A stretch of 58,186 nt of DNA from Candidatus Amulumruptor caecigallinarius (GCA_023665575.1 JAMPDQ010000009.1:1-58186); one strand, 5' to 3'. Counted from the stretch's first letter, positions 41,651 through 51,366 are shown. The notes: generated from the letters alone by a model not told the origin. Program-made: numbers and translations.

Positions 41651-44600
41651 TTATTGATTGGGTGTGTATTGTTCAAGCTCGGATGAGAGGTCGCTGTTGT
41701 CGGTATCTGTCCATTTGTAAGGTGTGATTTTCTCCTGAATAAGCTGGAAGGCCACAAACAGAGCGGGCACAATCAGCACCTGGAAAATCATACCGATAAG
41801 CATGCCGCCGATAGCACCCGTACCGAGTGTGTTATAGCCATTGGCACCTGCGCCGGTGGCAAACATCAGCGGCAACAGACCGATAATCATGGCAAGAGAT
41901 GTCATGAGAATAGGACGCAGACGAGCCTTGGAGCCGAGGATTGCAGAGTTTACCACGCTCACGCCTGTTCTGCGGCGTTCAAGAGCGAACTCCACAATCA
42001 AAATGGCATTCTTGGCAAGCAGACCAATCAACATGATGAGGGCAATCTGGAGATAGATGTTGTTGTCAATTCCCATCATGTGAGCAAAGAGGAATGTGCC
42101 CATTAGTCCGAATGGAACCGAAAGAATCACGGCAAACGGAATAATGTAGCTTTCATATTGTGCACTCAATATTAAATATACAAAGAGAAGCACAAGTCCG
42201 AAGACAACTGCTGTCTGCGAGCCGCCGTTCTGTGCCTCCTCACGTGTGAGACCTGAATATTCATAGCCATATCCCACCGGAAGTGTCTGCGCGGCCACCT
42301 CCTCGATTGCCTTGATGGCATCACCGGAGCTTACTCCTTCAGCCGGAGAACCGGTCACCTGAATTGAGGTGAACATGTTGAATCGGTTGATAAGGTCGGG
42401 ACCATATACACGTTTCAACTTTACAAAATTGTCGATGGGTGCCATCTCTGAGCCATTGCGCACTTTAACGCGCTTGAGCGTTTCGGGTGACACGCGTGCT
42501 TCCGGGCTAGCCTGCATCATTACGCGATAAAGCTTTCCGAATTTGTTGAAGTTGGAGACATACATACCGCCATAATATCCCTGCAACGTCTGCAGAATCT
42601 GATTTTGCGTGAGGCCGGCTTTCTTTATTTTAGCCACATCCAACTCCACCAAATATTGCGGGAAGGCCGGATTAAATGTGGAATATGCCATTGCAATCTC
42701 CGGGCGTGCATTCAGCGCGGCGATGAATGTCTGATAAACTTTATAGAATTGGTTGATATCACCACCTGTTTTGTCTTCAAGTTTGACTTCAAAACCATTG
42801 GTGGCAGAATATCCGGAAATCATAGGCGGCTGGAAGAACATCACACGACCATCTTTCACAGCAGACGTCTTTGCAAACAGCTGTCCGAGCACGGCATCCG
42901 CACTTTCTGTTTTCAAATCCCGCTCCTCCCATGGTTTCAGCTTGATGATAAATGAGCCGTAGGTGTTGCCCTGGCCGGCAATGAAGCTATAGCCCGTGAT
43001 GGCATTTCTCACCTGAATGGAGGGAATTGTGCCGGCAATGCTGTCTACCTCGTTCATAATCTTTTGCGTACGCTCCATAGATGTTGCCGGAGGCATGTCG
43101 ACAACGCCCATGATTGTGCCTGTGTCTTCAGACGGCACAAGCGAGGTGGCTGTGTTCATCATTAATAACACAAGGGCCACAATGGCGGCTGCCACAACAA
43201 CAAAACTTGTGATTTTGTGGCCGATGAAAATGTTTACACCTTTTGAATAAATGTTGAGCAACTTGTCAAACACATTGTTGAATGCATTGATAAATGACTT
43301 GCTAAACATTCCGATCACAGCCAGAATCGCTACTGCCACTGCAATCACACAGAGAAGGATATTATTGAATGAATACCAGCCCAGCACAAGGAACACAACT
43401 GCCGCTATAAGCAGGCATGTGGTCACAATGGGAGGGAATTCAAATCGCATGCGCTTCTTGTAGGTCTGTTTCATCACCTCGCCGGCTGCCGAATAGGCAT
43501 CTCTCATGCGGTCTTTCAGAGCGGGTGTTTCTCCATCTTCTTTGTGGGGCTTGAGGAAGAGCGCGCACAATGCGGGAGAAAGGGTGAGGGCATTAATCGC
43601 TGATAGGAAAATGGCCATTGCCATTGTCAAACCGAACTGGCGATAGAACACACCAGATGTGCCCCCCATAAACGATACGGGGATGAACACGAGCATCATC
43701 ACAAGCGTGATTGAAATAAGGGCAGATGCGATGTCGTTCATTGCATCGATTGATGCTGTCTTTGCCGACTTATAACCTTCATCGAGCTTGGCATGCACCG
43801 CTTCCACCACCACTATCGCGTCATCGACCACAATTGCAATCGCAAGCACGAGCGCTGAAAGTGTAAGCAGGTTGATGGAGAACCCGAAAATATACATCAG
43901 GAAGAATGTGCCGATAAGAGCCACGGGAATTGCAATCATCGGGATGATTGTGGAGCGGAAGTCCTGAAGGAAGATGAACACTACGAGAAACACGAGTGCG
44001 AACGCCTCGATAAGCGTTTTAATCACCTCATGAATAGATGCAAACAAGAATTCGTTCACATCCATTGTTGTCATAATCTTCAGGCCTTTGGGCGCTTCTT
44101 TCTGGAATCTGTTCAGCTCGGCCTGGATGTCTTTCACCACCTGCGTGGCGTTAGAGCCGGCAGCCTGCATTATGATGGCCGCACATCCTGTTTTGCCGTT
44201 TACGGATGCTGCAAAGCCATATGTGAGTCTTCCCAATTCCACTTCAGCCACATCACCGAGTCGAATCATTTCGCCCGTTGGGAGAGCGCGTATTATGATA
44301 TCCTCAAATTCTTTTTCATTTTGCAGTCGACCTTTATAGCGCATGATGTATTGGAAACTCTGATTGCCGTTTTCACCAAACTGACCCGGAGCCGCCTCGA
44401 TGTTCTGCTCTGCAAGCGCAGCCGATATGTCAGTTGGCATCAGTCCGTGTTGGGCCATGGCATCAGGCTTGAGCCATATACGCATTGAATAGTCGGCACC
44501 CATCACCATCGCATCACCCACACCCGACACACGCTTAATCACGGGAATGATGTTGATGGCCATGTAGTTTTCAATGAATTCAGTGGAATAAGCGCCCGAC

Positions 44601-45037
44601 TCGTCATAGACGTTAAACACCATCAACATTGATGACTGGCGTTTGCGGGTAATCACACCCACCTGGTTCACCTCCGAAGGGAGGAAGCTGGCTGCCTTGG
44701 CCACACGGTTCTGCACGTCAACGGCTGCCATGTCGGGGTCTGTGCCCGGCTTGAAATAGACATTGATATCAGCCGAACCATTGTTGGCAGCGGATGAATA
44801 CATATAGTCCATATTCTCCGCACCATTGATTTGTTCCTCAAGAGGAGCAATTACTGAGTTGAGCACACTTTGGGCGTTGGCGCCTGTATAGGTGGTGCTC
44901 ACATTAATAGTGGGAGGAGCAATATTTGGATATTGCTCTATAGGGAGCGAAATAAGACCAAGCACACCGAAAATCACGATAAAAATCGAGATTACGGTCG
45001 ACAGCACCGGTCTGTTGATAAATGTTGATAATTTCAT
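41651..45037 (-). CDS. RND-family multidrug efflux permease (HAE1, AcrB-like)
   Basis: 1128-residue proton-driven inner-membrane pump. It has the usual 12 helices and two large periplasmic loops. The proton-relay residues of AcrB are kept: the Asp pair in AIVVDDAIVVVEA (TM4) and the Lys in LLAKNAILIVEF (TM10). It is somewhat longer than AcrB (1049), with an insertion in the middle cytoplasmic/TM6-7 region (about residues 500-590). Encoded 22 nt after the membrane fusion protein and 52 nt before the outer-membrane factor. Probable substrates are hydrophobic drugs, bile acids or detergents. No dedicated regulator gene lies beside it. Confidence 0.95.
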   Translation of the reverse strand: MKLSTFINRPVLSTVISIFIVIFGVLGLISLPIEQYPNIAPPTINVSTTYTGANAQSVLNSVIAPLEEQINGAENMDYMYSSAANNGSADINVYFKPGTDPDMAAVDVQNRVAKAASFLPSEVNQVGVITRKRQSSMLMVFNVYDESGAYSTEFIENYMAINIIPVIKRVSGVGDAMVMGADYSMRIWLKPDAMAQHGLMPTDISAALAEQNIEAAPGQFGENGNQSFQYIMRYKGRLQNEKEFEDIIIRALPTGEMIRLGDVAEVELGRLTYGFAASVNGKTGCAAIIMQAAGSNATQVVKDIQAELNRFQKEAPKGLKIMTTMDVNEFLFASIHEVIKTLIEAFALVFLVVFIFLQDFRSTIIPMIAIPVALIGTFFLMYIFGFSINLLTLSALVLAIAIVVDDAIVVVEAVHAKLDEGYKSAKTASIDAMNDIASALISITLVMMLVFIPVSFMGGTSGVFYRQFGLTMAMAIFLSAINALTLSPALCALFLKPHKEDGETPALKDRMRDAYSAAGEVMKQTYKKRMRFEFPPIVTTCLLIAAVVFLVLGWYSFNNILLCVIAVAVAILAVIGMFSKSFINAFNNVFDKLLNIYSKGVNIFIGHKITSFVVVAAAIVALVLLMMNTATSLVPSEDTGTIMGVVDMPPATSMERTQKIMNEVDSIAGTIPSIQVRNAITGYSFIAGQGNTYGSFIIKLKPWEERDLKTESADAVLGQLFAKTSAVKDGRVMFFQPPMISGYSATNGFEVKLEDKTGGDINQFYKVYQTFIAALNARPEIAMAYSTFNPAFPQYLVELDVAKIKKAGLTQNQILQTLQGYYGGMYVSNFNKFGKLYRVMMQASPEARVSPETLKRVKVRNGSEMAPIDNFVKLKRVYGPDLINRFNMFTSIQVTGSPAEGVSSGDAIKAIEEVAAQTLPVGYGYEYSGLTREEAQNGGSQTAVVFGLVLLFVYLILSAQYESYIIPFAVILSVPFGLMGTFLFAHMMGIDNNIYLQIALIMLIGLLAKNAILIVEFALERRRTGVSVVNSAILGSKARLRPILMTSLAMIIGLLPLMFATGAGANGYNTLGTGAIGGMLIGMIFQVLIVPALFVAFQLIQEKITPYKWTDTDNSDLSSELEQYTPNQ

Positions 45038-45059
45038 AGTGTTGTCGCTAAGTCTTCAA

Positions 45060-46181
45060 TTATTTTTTTGGAGTAATCACCATGTCATCTTTTACAGAGA
45101 CGCCCACTCCCTCCACAACAATCTTTTCTCCGGGTTGCAAACCTCCGGTAACGATGTAATTTTTTCCATCGTTCTCATCTGCAACTGTAATTGCACGTGA
45201 ATGCACCTTGTTGCTGTCGCCCAGCACATACACAAATTTCATATCCTGCATCTCATATGCAGCCTGCTGGGGAACTGTGATGGTGTTTTTGCGCACCTGC
45301 GGGATAATCACCTGACCGGTGTTTCCACTGTGAAGCATGCCGTCGGGATTCGGGAACAAAGCCTTGGCCGTGGCACTACCTGTGGCCGGATCAATTACTC
45401 CGGAAATGGATATGATTTTTCCCGGGCGCGAATAGCGCTCTCCATTTGCGAGTTGCAAAGTCACCGGCGGCAGTGCTGCTATTGCGGCATTAAGCGAGCG
45501 TTTGCCATTATCGGTGAGCGCGAGCAAATCCTTTTCGTTGAGCGAGAAAGTGGCGCGCATGTCGCTGTTGTTGGAAAGCACTGTGAGCATGCTGCTCGGC
45601 GACACCAGAGAGCCCTCACGGAAATTGATAGAGCCGACAACTCCGGAAGTGGGTGCTGTCACTGTGGAGTATGAAAGATTTTTGCGAGCACTTGTCAGAT
45701 TGGCCATGGCTGCATTATATTGTGCTTTGGCTGCATTGTATGCGTCTACAGATGTTTGGTATGCCGGTTGGCTTATGATGTTCTTGTCAAGAAGCATCTT
45801 ATTGTTGTTCATGTTGGTGGCTGCAGTGTTGACATTTGCCTGAGCCACTGCCACCTGCGACTTGGCAGCATCTACAGCGGCCTGGAGAGCCACCTGGTCG
45901 ATTATAAAAAGGGTCTGTCCTTTGCTTACACGCTGACCCTCTTCAACACACACTTTTGTAAGAAACCCCTGCACCTGAGGACGAATCTCTACATCGTTTT
46001 CCCCTTCAAGAGTTGTAGGCATTCCTGTTTCAAGAGTGCTGCTGTCTTCTGAAATGGTCAGCACAGCCAGCTCGGGAGCCTGTTGTTGCTGTTGACCTTC
46101 CTGCTTCCCCTTGCAAGAGGGAAGTGTTACCGCCATTGCCATCACTGCCAATGTCAATACATTCAGTTTTTTGATCATCAT
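45060..46181 (-). CDS. RND efflux membrane fusion protein (AcrA-like lipoprotein)
   Basis: 373 residues with a lipoprotein signal (TLPSC, Cys23) followed by a Gln-rich linker. Architecture is AcrA-like: split biotinyl-lipoyl domain (EIRPQVQGFLTKVCVEEGQRV around residue 68), a long Ala/Asn-rich helical hairpin (about 105-165), the second lipoyl half, a beta-barrel and the membrane-proximal domain. It bridges the RND pump and the outer-membrane factor encoded downstream. First gene of the operon, with a candidate -7 element at 46317-46324. Confidence 0.94.
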   Translation of the reverse strand: MMIKKLNVLTLAVMAMAVTLPSCKGKQEGQQQQQAPELAVLTISEDSSTLETGMPTTLEGENDVEIRPQVQGFLTKVCVEEGQRVSKGQTLFIIDQVALQAAVDAAKSQVAVAQANVNTAATNMNNNKMLLDKNIISQPAYQTSVDAYNAAKAQYNAAMANLTSARKNLSYSTVTAPTSGVVGSINFREGSLVSPSSMLTVLSNNSDMRATFSLNEKDLLALTDNGKRSLNAAIAALPPVTLQLANGERYSRPGKIISISGVIDPATGSATAKALFPNPDGMLHSGNTGQVIIPQVRKNTITVPQQAAYEMQDMKFVYVLGDSNKVHSRAITVADENDGKNYIVTGGLQPGEKIVVEGVGVSVKDDMVITPKK

Positions 46182-46316
46182 GTGGATAAATTTAGTTTAT
46201 TTTAGTTTATTTATTTTCTGTTAGTCAGCAAATTGTATTTGCTATTTGTTCGCTCCGACAGAAGAAGAGATTGGAATGGAAGAGCATATCCGCCGCGCGC
46301 ATTTTAATCCAAATGA

Positions 46317-46324
46317 CAAAGGTA
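46317..46324 (-). promoter_or_regulatory. Candidate -7 box for the RND efflux operon
   Basis: On the minus strand this reads TACCTTTG, a match to TAnnTTTG, predicting a start near 46310 and a leader of about 130 nt. A TTTG occurs 24 nt upstream, longer than the usual spacing, so the promoter is only moderately supported. Confidence 0.45.
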
Positions 46325-46581
46325 TCAAATTTTTAACAAATAAAATATCAAATCAATCCTAAAAAGCGACAATCAGACCATTAATAAGTATTATTAAAAA
46401 CTAAATTTGTATTTGTGGTTTTCAAAGCGGAAATGCGATTGTGTGCACAGCACTGTCAGACTCCGTTTTAGTTCCGTTTCATAAGAAATGGCGTCCACAT
46501 AATGAGAAGCAAGCCCGGCGACCGCTGTTCAGTATGTGACAGAGCCTGCGTGAAGCCTCTGTAATTTTGAAAATTCAGAAC

Positions 46582-46612
46582 TTGCGAAACATTCTAAAAA
46601 ATATTATCTTTG
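46582..46612 (+). promoter_or_regulatory. Promoter of the DUF1015-dprA gene cluster
   Basis: TTGC (46582-46585), 19-nt spacer, TATCTTTG (46605-46612). It predicts a start near 46619 and a leader of about 180 nt before the DUF1015 ATG. The rest of the 46182-46796 gap holds a small ACAGAG/CTCTGT stem (46539-46562), a GTTTCATAA fragment related to the palindromic element (about 46472-46480) and no supported gene. Confidence 0.7.
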
Positions 46613-46796
46613 CATAAGAGAATCGTCAACGCTAAATGCTGTGGTTGGCAGCCGGCTCATGATGTGGCAGTGATTGCTGATGTAATCGGTTTTCAAGAGT
46701 TGTCGGAACTATTGCATAGACGAATCACTTTAATAGATAAATCACTTTATGTGAATACATGTAAATTTTCAAACATATACCTTAAATTTAACTATC

Positions 46797-48041
46797 ATGG
46801 CAAAAGTAAAACCATTCAAGGGTGTTCGCCCGCCAAAATCAATGGTGGAGCAGGTTGCAAGCCGTCCTTATGATGTGCTCAACAGCGAAGAGGCCCGCAA
46901 AGAAGCCGAAGGCAACGAAAAGAGCCTTTATCACATTATCAAACCGGAAATTGATTTCGAGCCCGGATTTGACGAGCATGATTCCGCTGTATACGACAAG
47001 GCTGTTGAGAATTTCAAAAAATTCCAGGAGAAGGGATATCTTGTTCAAGACGAGAAAGAAAATTATTACATATATGCCCAGACAATGAACGGGCGTACAC
47101 AATATGGTTTTGTTGTGGCTGCGTGGGTGCCCGACTATATGGAAGGCCGCATTAAGAAGCATGAGCTTACCCGTCGCGACAAGGAGGAAGACCGCATGAA
47201 ACATGTGCGTTGCAACAATGCCAATATCGAGCCTGTTTTCTTCGCTTTCCCCGACAATGCCCGTCTTGAGGAAATCATTCGTGAGGTTACAGCTAAAGAG
47301 CCGGAATACGATTTTGTGGCCGAAGATGGTTTCGGACATCACTTCTGGGTGATATCAGATGAAAACATGATTGCAGAAATCACCGCTGAATTTGAGAAGA
47401 TTCCGTCATTATATATCGCTGACGGACACCATCGCTCAGCAGCTGCTGCATTGGTGGGAGCCGAAAAGGCGAAAAACAATCCCAATCATAAAGGGGATGA
47501 GGAATATAACTATTTCATGGCTGTTGCATTCCCGGCTTCACACTTGAAAATTATCGATTACAACCGAGTTGTAAAAGACCTTAACGGACTTTCTTCAGAA
47601 GAATTCCTTGATAAAGTGGCTCAGAATTTCGAAGTTAAGGACATGGGAGCAGAGATATATCATCCCTCCGGATTGCATAATTTCTCACTCTATCTTGATG
47701 GCAAATGGTATTCTTTGACCGCTAAGGAGGGAACATATAATGATGCCGATCCGATTGGTGTGCTCGATGTCACAGTGTCGAGTGATTTGATTCTTCGCGA
47801 TATTCTCAATATCACCGACCTTCGCTCTGACAAGCGTATTGATTTCGTGGGTGGAATCAGAGGTCTTGAGGAGTTGAAACGCAGAGTTGACAGCGGTGAA
47901 ATGAGAATGGCGCTTGCCCTTTATCCCGTGACCATGAACCAGCTTATAGACATTGCAGATTCAGGCAATATCATGCCCCCGAAGACTACATGGTTTGAGC
48001 CGAAGCTGCGCTCAGGTCTGGTAATTCATAAACTTGATTAA
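46797..48041 (+). CDS. DUF1015 family protein
   Basis: 414 residues, cytoplasmic, no signal peptide. It has the DUF1015 layout: N-terminal VKPFKGVRPPK, SRPYDVLN, a central KHELTRRDKEEDR and the strongly conserved IADGHHRSAAA. The family is widespread in Bacteroidota, often near serine biosynthesis genes; its biochemical function is not established as far as I know. The DGHHR motif resembles a nucleotide- or metal-binding loop, but that is speculation. It is the first gene after a well-formed promoter, and the Ntn hydrolase gene starts 5 nt after its stop. Confidence 0.88.
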   Translation: MAKVKPFKGVRPPKSMVEQVASRPYDVLNSEEARKEAEGNEKSLYHIIKPEIDFEPGFDEHDSAVYDKAVENFKKFQEKGYLVQDEKENYYIYAQTMNGRTQYGFVVAAWVPDYMEGRIKKHELTRRDKEEDRMKHVRCNNANIEPVFFAFPDNARLEEIIREVTAKEPEYDFVAEDGFGHHFWVISDENMIAEITAEFEKIPSLYIADGHHRSAAAALVGAEKAKNNPNHKGDEEYNYFMAVAFPASHLKIIDYNRVVKDLNGLSSEEFLDKVAQNFEVKDMGAEIYHPSGLHNFSLYLDGKWYSLTAKEGTYNDADPIGVLDVTVSSDLILRDILNITDLRSDKRIDFVGGIRGLEELKRRVDSGEMRMALALYPVTMNQLIDIADSGNIMPPKTTWFEPKLRSGLVIHKLD

Positions 48042-48046
48042 ACATA

Positions 48047-49201
48047 ATGACAAAAGGTATTTGTCAAACAATCTTATTGGCAACAGCTGCATCGGCATTT
48101 ATGCCCGTTGCGGCTGTTGCTTGCACATCTGCAATCGTGGCGGCGCATGCCAATCCATATGGTCGCCCGATATTGTGGAAACACCGCGATACATCCACCA
48201 TTGACAACAAAGTGGAATATGTGAAGCCCCAAAAGGGGAAATATGGCTATGTCGCACTCTTTAATGCGTCCGACAAGAAGCTTGAGCAAGCATGGATTGG
48301 CATGAATGATGCCGGTTTCGCTGTGATGAATACAGCATCTTATAACATCAAAGATGACAATGTGCCTGCCAAAAAAATGGACAAAGAGGGAATTTTGATG
48401 ACCAAAGCTTTGCAAACATGTCGCACTGTTGAGGATTTTGCAAAACTTCTTGATGAATATCCCCGGCCTATGGGTGTGGAGGCTAATTTCGGTGTAATTG
48501 ACTCAACGGGCAATGGCGCCTTTTTTGAGACTAATAATCACAGCTACGTGCGTTATAATCTGAGTGATGAAGAGGATGGCGTGCTGGTAAGAACCAACTA
48601 CAGTCACTCCGGACGTAAAAACGAGGGTTATGGTTTTGTGAGAGAAGCTGACGCAGTATGTGTGTTGCAACCATATATAGATGAAAAAAATGTAACTGCC
48701 GATGTACTGACAGAGGTAGTGAGCCGGTCTTTCTATCAGGATGAAAAAAAGAAAGACTTCACATATTCCATGGCAACGGATGTGCCGGATGTAGAGTTTG
48801 TGCCGCGATATAAATCCACTGCCACAATAGCTATAGAGGGATGCAGGCCGGTGGAAAATCCTGATAGTGTGACACCGGAATTTGTTAAATCGCAATATGT
48901 GATGTGGACCGGAATAGGCTATCCGCCGGTGGCTGAAATGCGCGCGGTGACGTGTGCGCCCGATGGCATCGATGAAAATTTGCGCGGTTCGCTACCTTCC
49001 GGACACTCCCCGCTCGGCGACAAGGCGAAGGCGTTGAGGGATGAAGTGTTTACGGTGAAGAGTAAGAATGATATCCGCGTTGACATATCAAAATTGTTTA
49101 ATGAGGATGGCACCGGATATGCTCAGAAATCCATTCTTCGCAACCGGGATGTATATAAAAAGGGGAGGATTCAAAGAGACAAAGCCATCGAAAGCAAGTG
49201 A
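48047..49201 (+). CDS. Secreted Ntn-hydrolase (C45/C69-like, N-terminal Cys)
   Basis: 384 residues. The signal peptide ends ...VAAVA and the next residue is Cys26 in CTSAIVAA, so export and cleavage would expose the N-terminal nucleophile cysteine of an Ntn hydrolase. The following NPYGRPILWKHRDTS matches the early block of acyl-CoA:6-APA acyltransferase/penicillin-acylase-like (C45) and related C69 enzymes. The same Cys sits in a weak lipobox-like context, but a catalytic role is favoured. It probably hydrolyses an amide bond in the periplasm or outside; substrate (peptide, acyl-amino acid, bile conjugate) is unknown. It is co-transcribed with DUF1015 and, through a TGATG overlap, with the membrane protein gene downstream. 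Confidence 0.8.
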   Translation: MTKGICQTILLATAASAFMPVAAVACTSAIVAAHANPYGRPILWKHRDTSTIDNKVEYVKPQKGKYGYVALFNASDKKLEQAWIGMNDAGFAVMNTASYNIKDDNVPAKKMDKEGILMTKALQTCRTVEDFAKLLDEYPRPMGVEANFGVIDSTGNGAFFETNNHSYVRYNLSDEEDGVLVRTNYSHSGRKNEGYGFVREADAVCVLQPYIDEKNVTADVLTEVVSRSFYQDEKKKDFTYSMATDVPDVEFVPRYKSTATIAIEGCRPVENPDSVTPEFVKSQYVMWTGIGYPPVAEMRAVTCAPDGIDENLRGSLPSGHSPLGDKAKALRDEVFTVKSKNDIRVDISKLFNEDGTGYAQKSILRNRDVYKKGRIQRDKAIESK

Positions 49202-49767
49202 TGAACCACACAACGAGCAGATATTCAATGACGGCATCACGTTTCTTCCTGGAAATGGTGTTCAAATTCGGCGCCTGGTGGATGGCCGCACTTTTTTTTG
49301 TGGCCTTTGTCGGATTGGTGTGCGGAATCACCATGGATATGAGGTGGCTGATTCTTTCCTTGATGATAATTTTCATCATAATCCCCATGGGAGCCGCATT
49401 CGCATATTATTTTTACGGACTTCGGAGAGAGTGCGCACTGAATGTGATTCCACACCAATTGATTCTTACGGATGATGCCATAGTTTGCAGAGTATATCCC
49501 CGCAGGTTTGGCGATATGGAAGACGACAGGGGAGAGGCTACGGAAGAAAAGGGGGAATCTGAAAAAAGACATTCGGAAAAGGATGATGAATTCATGGATT
49601 ATATTTATCCATATTCCTCTTTCAGAAGTTATAATGTAGGAGGCAATGCCGTTACAATACCGTTTGCTCCGCCGATGAAGGGCTTTTTGTGGATACCCGC
49701 ATCAGCATTTGATGACAACTCGAAGGCAAAAGATTTTTTTGAAACACTCTATATTAGAATAAAATGA
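49201..49767 (+). CDS. Two-helix membrane protein of unknown function
   Basis: 188 residues from the ATG at 49201, which shares its A with the previous TGA stop. Two membrane helices (about 20-45 and 50-72) are followed by a soluble domain containing a charged, low-complexity insert (EDDRGEATEEKGESEKRHSE, about 118-137) that interrupts an otherwise beta-rich stretch resembling a small PH-like/YcxB-type membrane-associated domain. I do not recognise the family with certainty. The stop overlaps the thioesterase start (ATGA), so it is part of the same operon. Confidence 0.75.
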   Translation: MNHTTSRYSMTASRFFLEMVFKFGAWWMAALFFVAFVGLVCGITMDMRWLILSLMIIFIIIPMGAAFAYYFYGLRRECALNVIPHQLILTDDAIVCRVYPRRFGDMEDDRGEATEEKGESEKRHSEKDDEFMDYIYPYSSFRSYNVGGNAVTIPFAPPMKGFLWIPASAFDDNSKAKDFFETLYIRIK

Positions 49768-50186
49768 GAATATTAAAAGACACCGCCAAGCATTATTGTT
49801 TCATTATGGACATGGAAGTGCGTGATTATGAGTTGGATTGTGAGCAGATAGTGAACAATGCAAACTATCTGCATTACATGGAGCATACGCGTCATAAATT
49901 CTGCAAAGATGCGGGTCTTTCTTTTATAGAGATGCATAATCGCGGCATAGACGCGGTGGTGCGGAAGATTGAAGTGGAATACAAGACTTCGCTTAGGGGA
50001 GGCGACAGCTTTATCAGCTGTTTGCGTCTCGAAAGGAGGGGGCCGCGCTTTATCTTTCATCAGGACATAATCAAAAACAATGGCGAAGTTTGTGCGGAAG
50101 GGATAGTTACGGTGGTGGTATTGAAAGATGGTAAGCTAACACGTGGAGATGAGTTGGCTGCCGTTTTCGGCCGATACATAAAGTAA
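49764..50186 (+). CDS. Acyl-CoA thioesterase, hotdog (4HBT) family
   Basis: 140 residues (or 126 if translation begins at the ATG at 49806). The hotdog-fold 4-hydroxybenzoyl-CoA thioesterase pattern is visible: VRDYELDCEQIVNNANYLHYMEHTR, in which the Asp/Asn near NNANY aligns with the catalytic region of YbgC-like enzymes. It hydrolyses acyl-CoA or acyl-ACP thioesters; chain specificity is unknown. It overlaps the membrane-protein gene by 4 nt and precedes dprA by 25 nt, a gene order that I recall from other Bacteroidales. Confidence 0.88.
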   Translation: MRILKDTAKHYCFIMDMEVRDYELDCEQIVNNANYLHYMEHTRHKFCKDAGLSFIEMHNRGIDAVVRKIEVEYKTSLRGGDSFISCLRLERRGPRFIFHQDIIKNNGEVCAEGIVTVVVLKDGKLTRGDELAAVFGRYIK

Positions 50187-50211
50187 AGTTTTGTCATTGG
50201 CTTTTGTCGCG

Positions 50212-51327
50212 ATGGATAGTCAGTTGACATATAAAATTGCACTGTCAATGACTCCGGGCATATCGCCATGGGTTGTTGAGGCTATGGAAGAGAATGGCAT
50301 AGGGCCTGAAGAGTTTTTCACTCTCCCCATGCAAGAGCTTCGCGAGCGGTTGGGGGCGGGAAGCGATGTGAGACTCCCTGACCTTGCGCGGCAAGAGGCT
50401 CTATTCAAGGCCCGCACCGAGGAGGAATTCATTGGCAAACATGGTATCAAGGCATTTTTTATCAGTGATGAAAAATATCCGGCTTTGCTTCGATGCATTC
50501 CGGATGCACCGCTTATGTTGTATGTGCTGGGAGATGCCGACCTCTCTTCCACTCCGATTATGAATGTAGTGGGCACGCGGCGTTGCACATCCTACGGAAC
50601 AAATTTCTGCCGGAAACTCATATCAGATCTTGCCGTATATTTCCCCAGACTCACAATAGTTAGCGGACTCGCACACGGCATTGACACAGCGGCCCACATG
50701 TCAGCCCTGGATAATCATCTTCCCACATTGGCAATACTTGCACACGGATTGGATATGATTTATCCGGCGGCCAATCGTGACCTTGCGCGCAGAATTCTGT
50801 CTGCCGGAGGAGCCTTGATTTCGGAATATCCCTCCGGAAACAAACCTTTCAAAAAGAATTTTCTGTCGCGCAACAGGATAGTGGCCGGCATCTCGCAGTT
50901 GACATTTGTGGTTGAATCCGAAATAAAAGGGGGAGCTCTCAGCACTGCCAATCAGGCCTTCTCATATTCCAGAGATGTAATGGCTCTCCCAGGACGTGTT
51001 TCCGATGTGACAAGCGAGGGTTGCAATATGCTCATATCAAAAATGAAGGCACAGATTTTCACGTCTGTGCCTGAGTTGATGAAATTCACGGGATGGCGTC
51101 CTGAATTTGCGCCAAATCTCGCTGTGGAAAAATCATTGTTTACCGATATATCCGAAGAAGCGCGCCCGATTGTGGAGGCAATGCGCTCTCATACCACACC
51201 ATTGTCAATCGATGAACTTCATGCAATCACAAATCTTAAGATATCATCATTAATGCCCTTGTTGATGGATCTTGAATTTGAAGGTGTGATATCCAAATTG
51301 CCCGGTGCGCGTTATGAGCTGTGTTAG
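50212..51327 (+). CDS. dprA: DNA-processing protein DprA/Smf
   Basis: 371 residues from the ATG at 50212; a TTG seven codons upstream is less likely. The Rossmann-like DprA core is clear: GTRRCTSYG, SGLAHGIDTAAH, ISEYPSGNKP and FLSRNRIVAGIS, preceded by an N-terminal helical region and followed by a winged-helix-like C-terminal domain (about 310-371). DprA loads RecA onto incoming single-stranded DNA in transformation; in bacteria without known competence its role is unclear. It is the last gene of the DUF1015 cluster. A small hairpin follows. Confidence 0.95.
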   Translation: MDSQLTYKIALSMTPGISPWVVEAMEENGIGPEEFFTLPMQELRERLGAGSDVRLPDLARQEALFKARTEEEFIGKHGIKAFFISDEKYPALLRCIPDAPLMLYVLGDADLSSTPIMNVVGTRRCTSYGTNFCRKLISDLAVYFPRLTIVSGLAHGIDTAAHMSALDNHLPTLAILAHGLDMIYPAANRDLARRILSAGGALISEYPSGNKPFKKNFLSRNRIVAGISQLTFVVESEIKGGALSTANQAFSYSRDVMALPGRVSDVTSEGCNMLISKMKAQIFTSVPELMKFTGWRPEFAPNLAVEKSLFTDISEEARPIVEAMRSHTTPLSIDELHAITNLKISSLMPLLMDLEFEGVISKLPGARYELC

Positions 51328-51332
51328 CGACC

Positions 51333-51356
51333 TGTTTCTTGAAATTTTATGAAACA
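51333..51356. terminator. Small hairpin between convergent dprA and nucleoside phosphorylase genes
   Basis: TGTTTC (51333-51338) and GAAACA (51351-51356) frame an AT-rich centre with TTTTAT. It resembles a shortened form of the palindromic element at 5364 and 30892. As the only structure between the two convergent stops it may act as a weak bidirectional terminator. Confidence 0.4.
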
Positions 51357-51366
51357 CACTCTTAGC

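Noticed and set aside
46610-46873. 87-residue plus-strand frame before the DUF1015 gene
   Set aside because: It starts inside the predicted promoter -7 box and overlaps the beginning of DUF1015 in another frame; no protein-like features.
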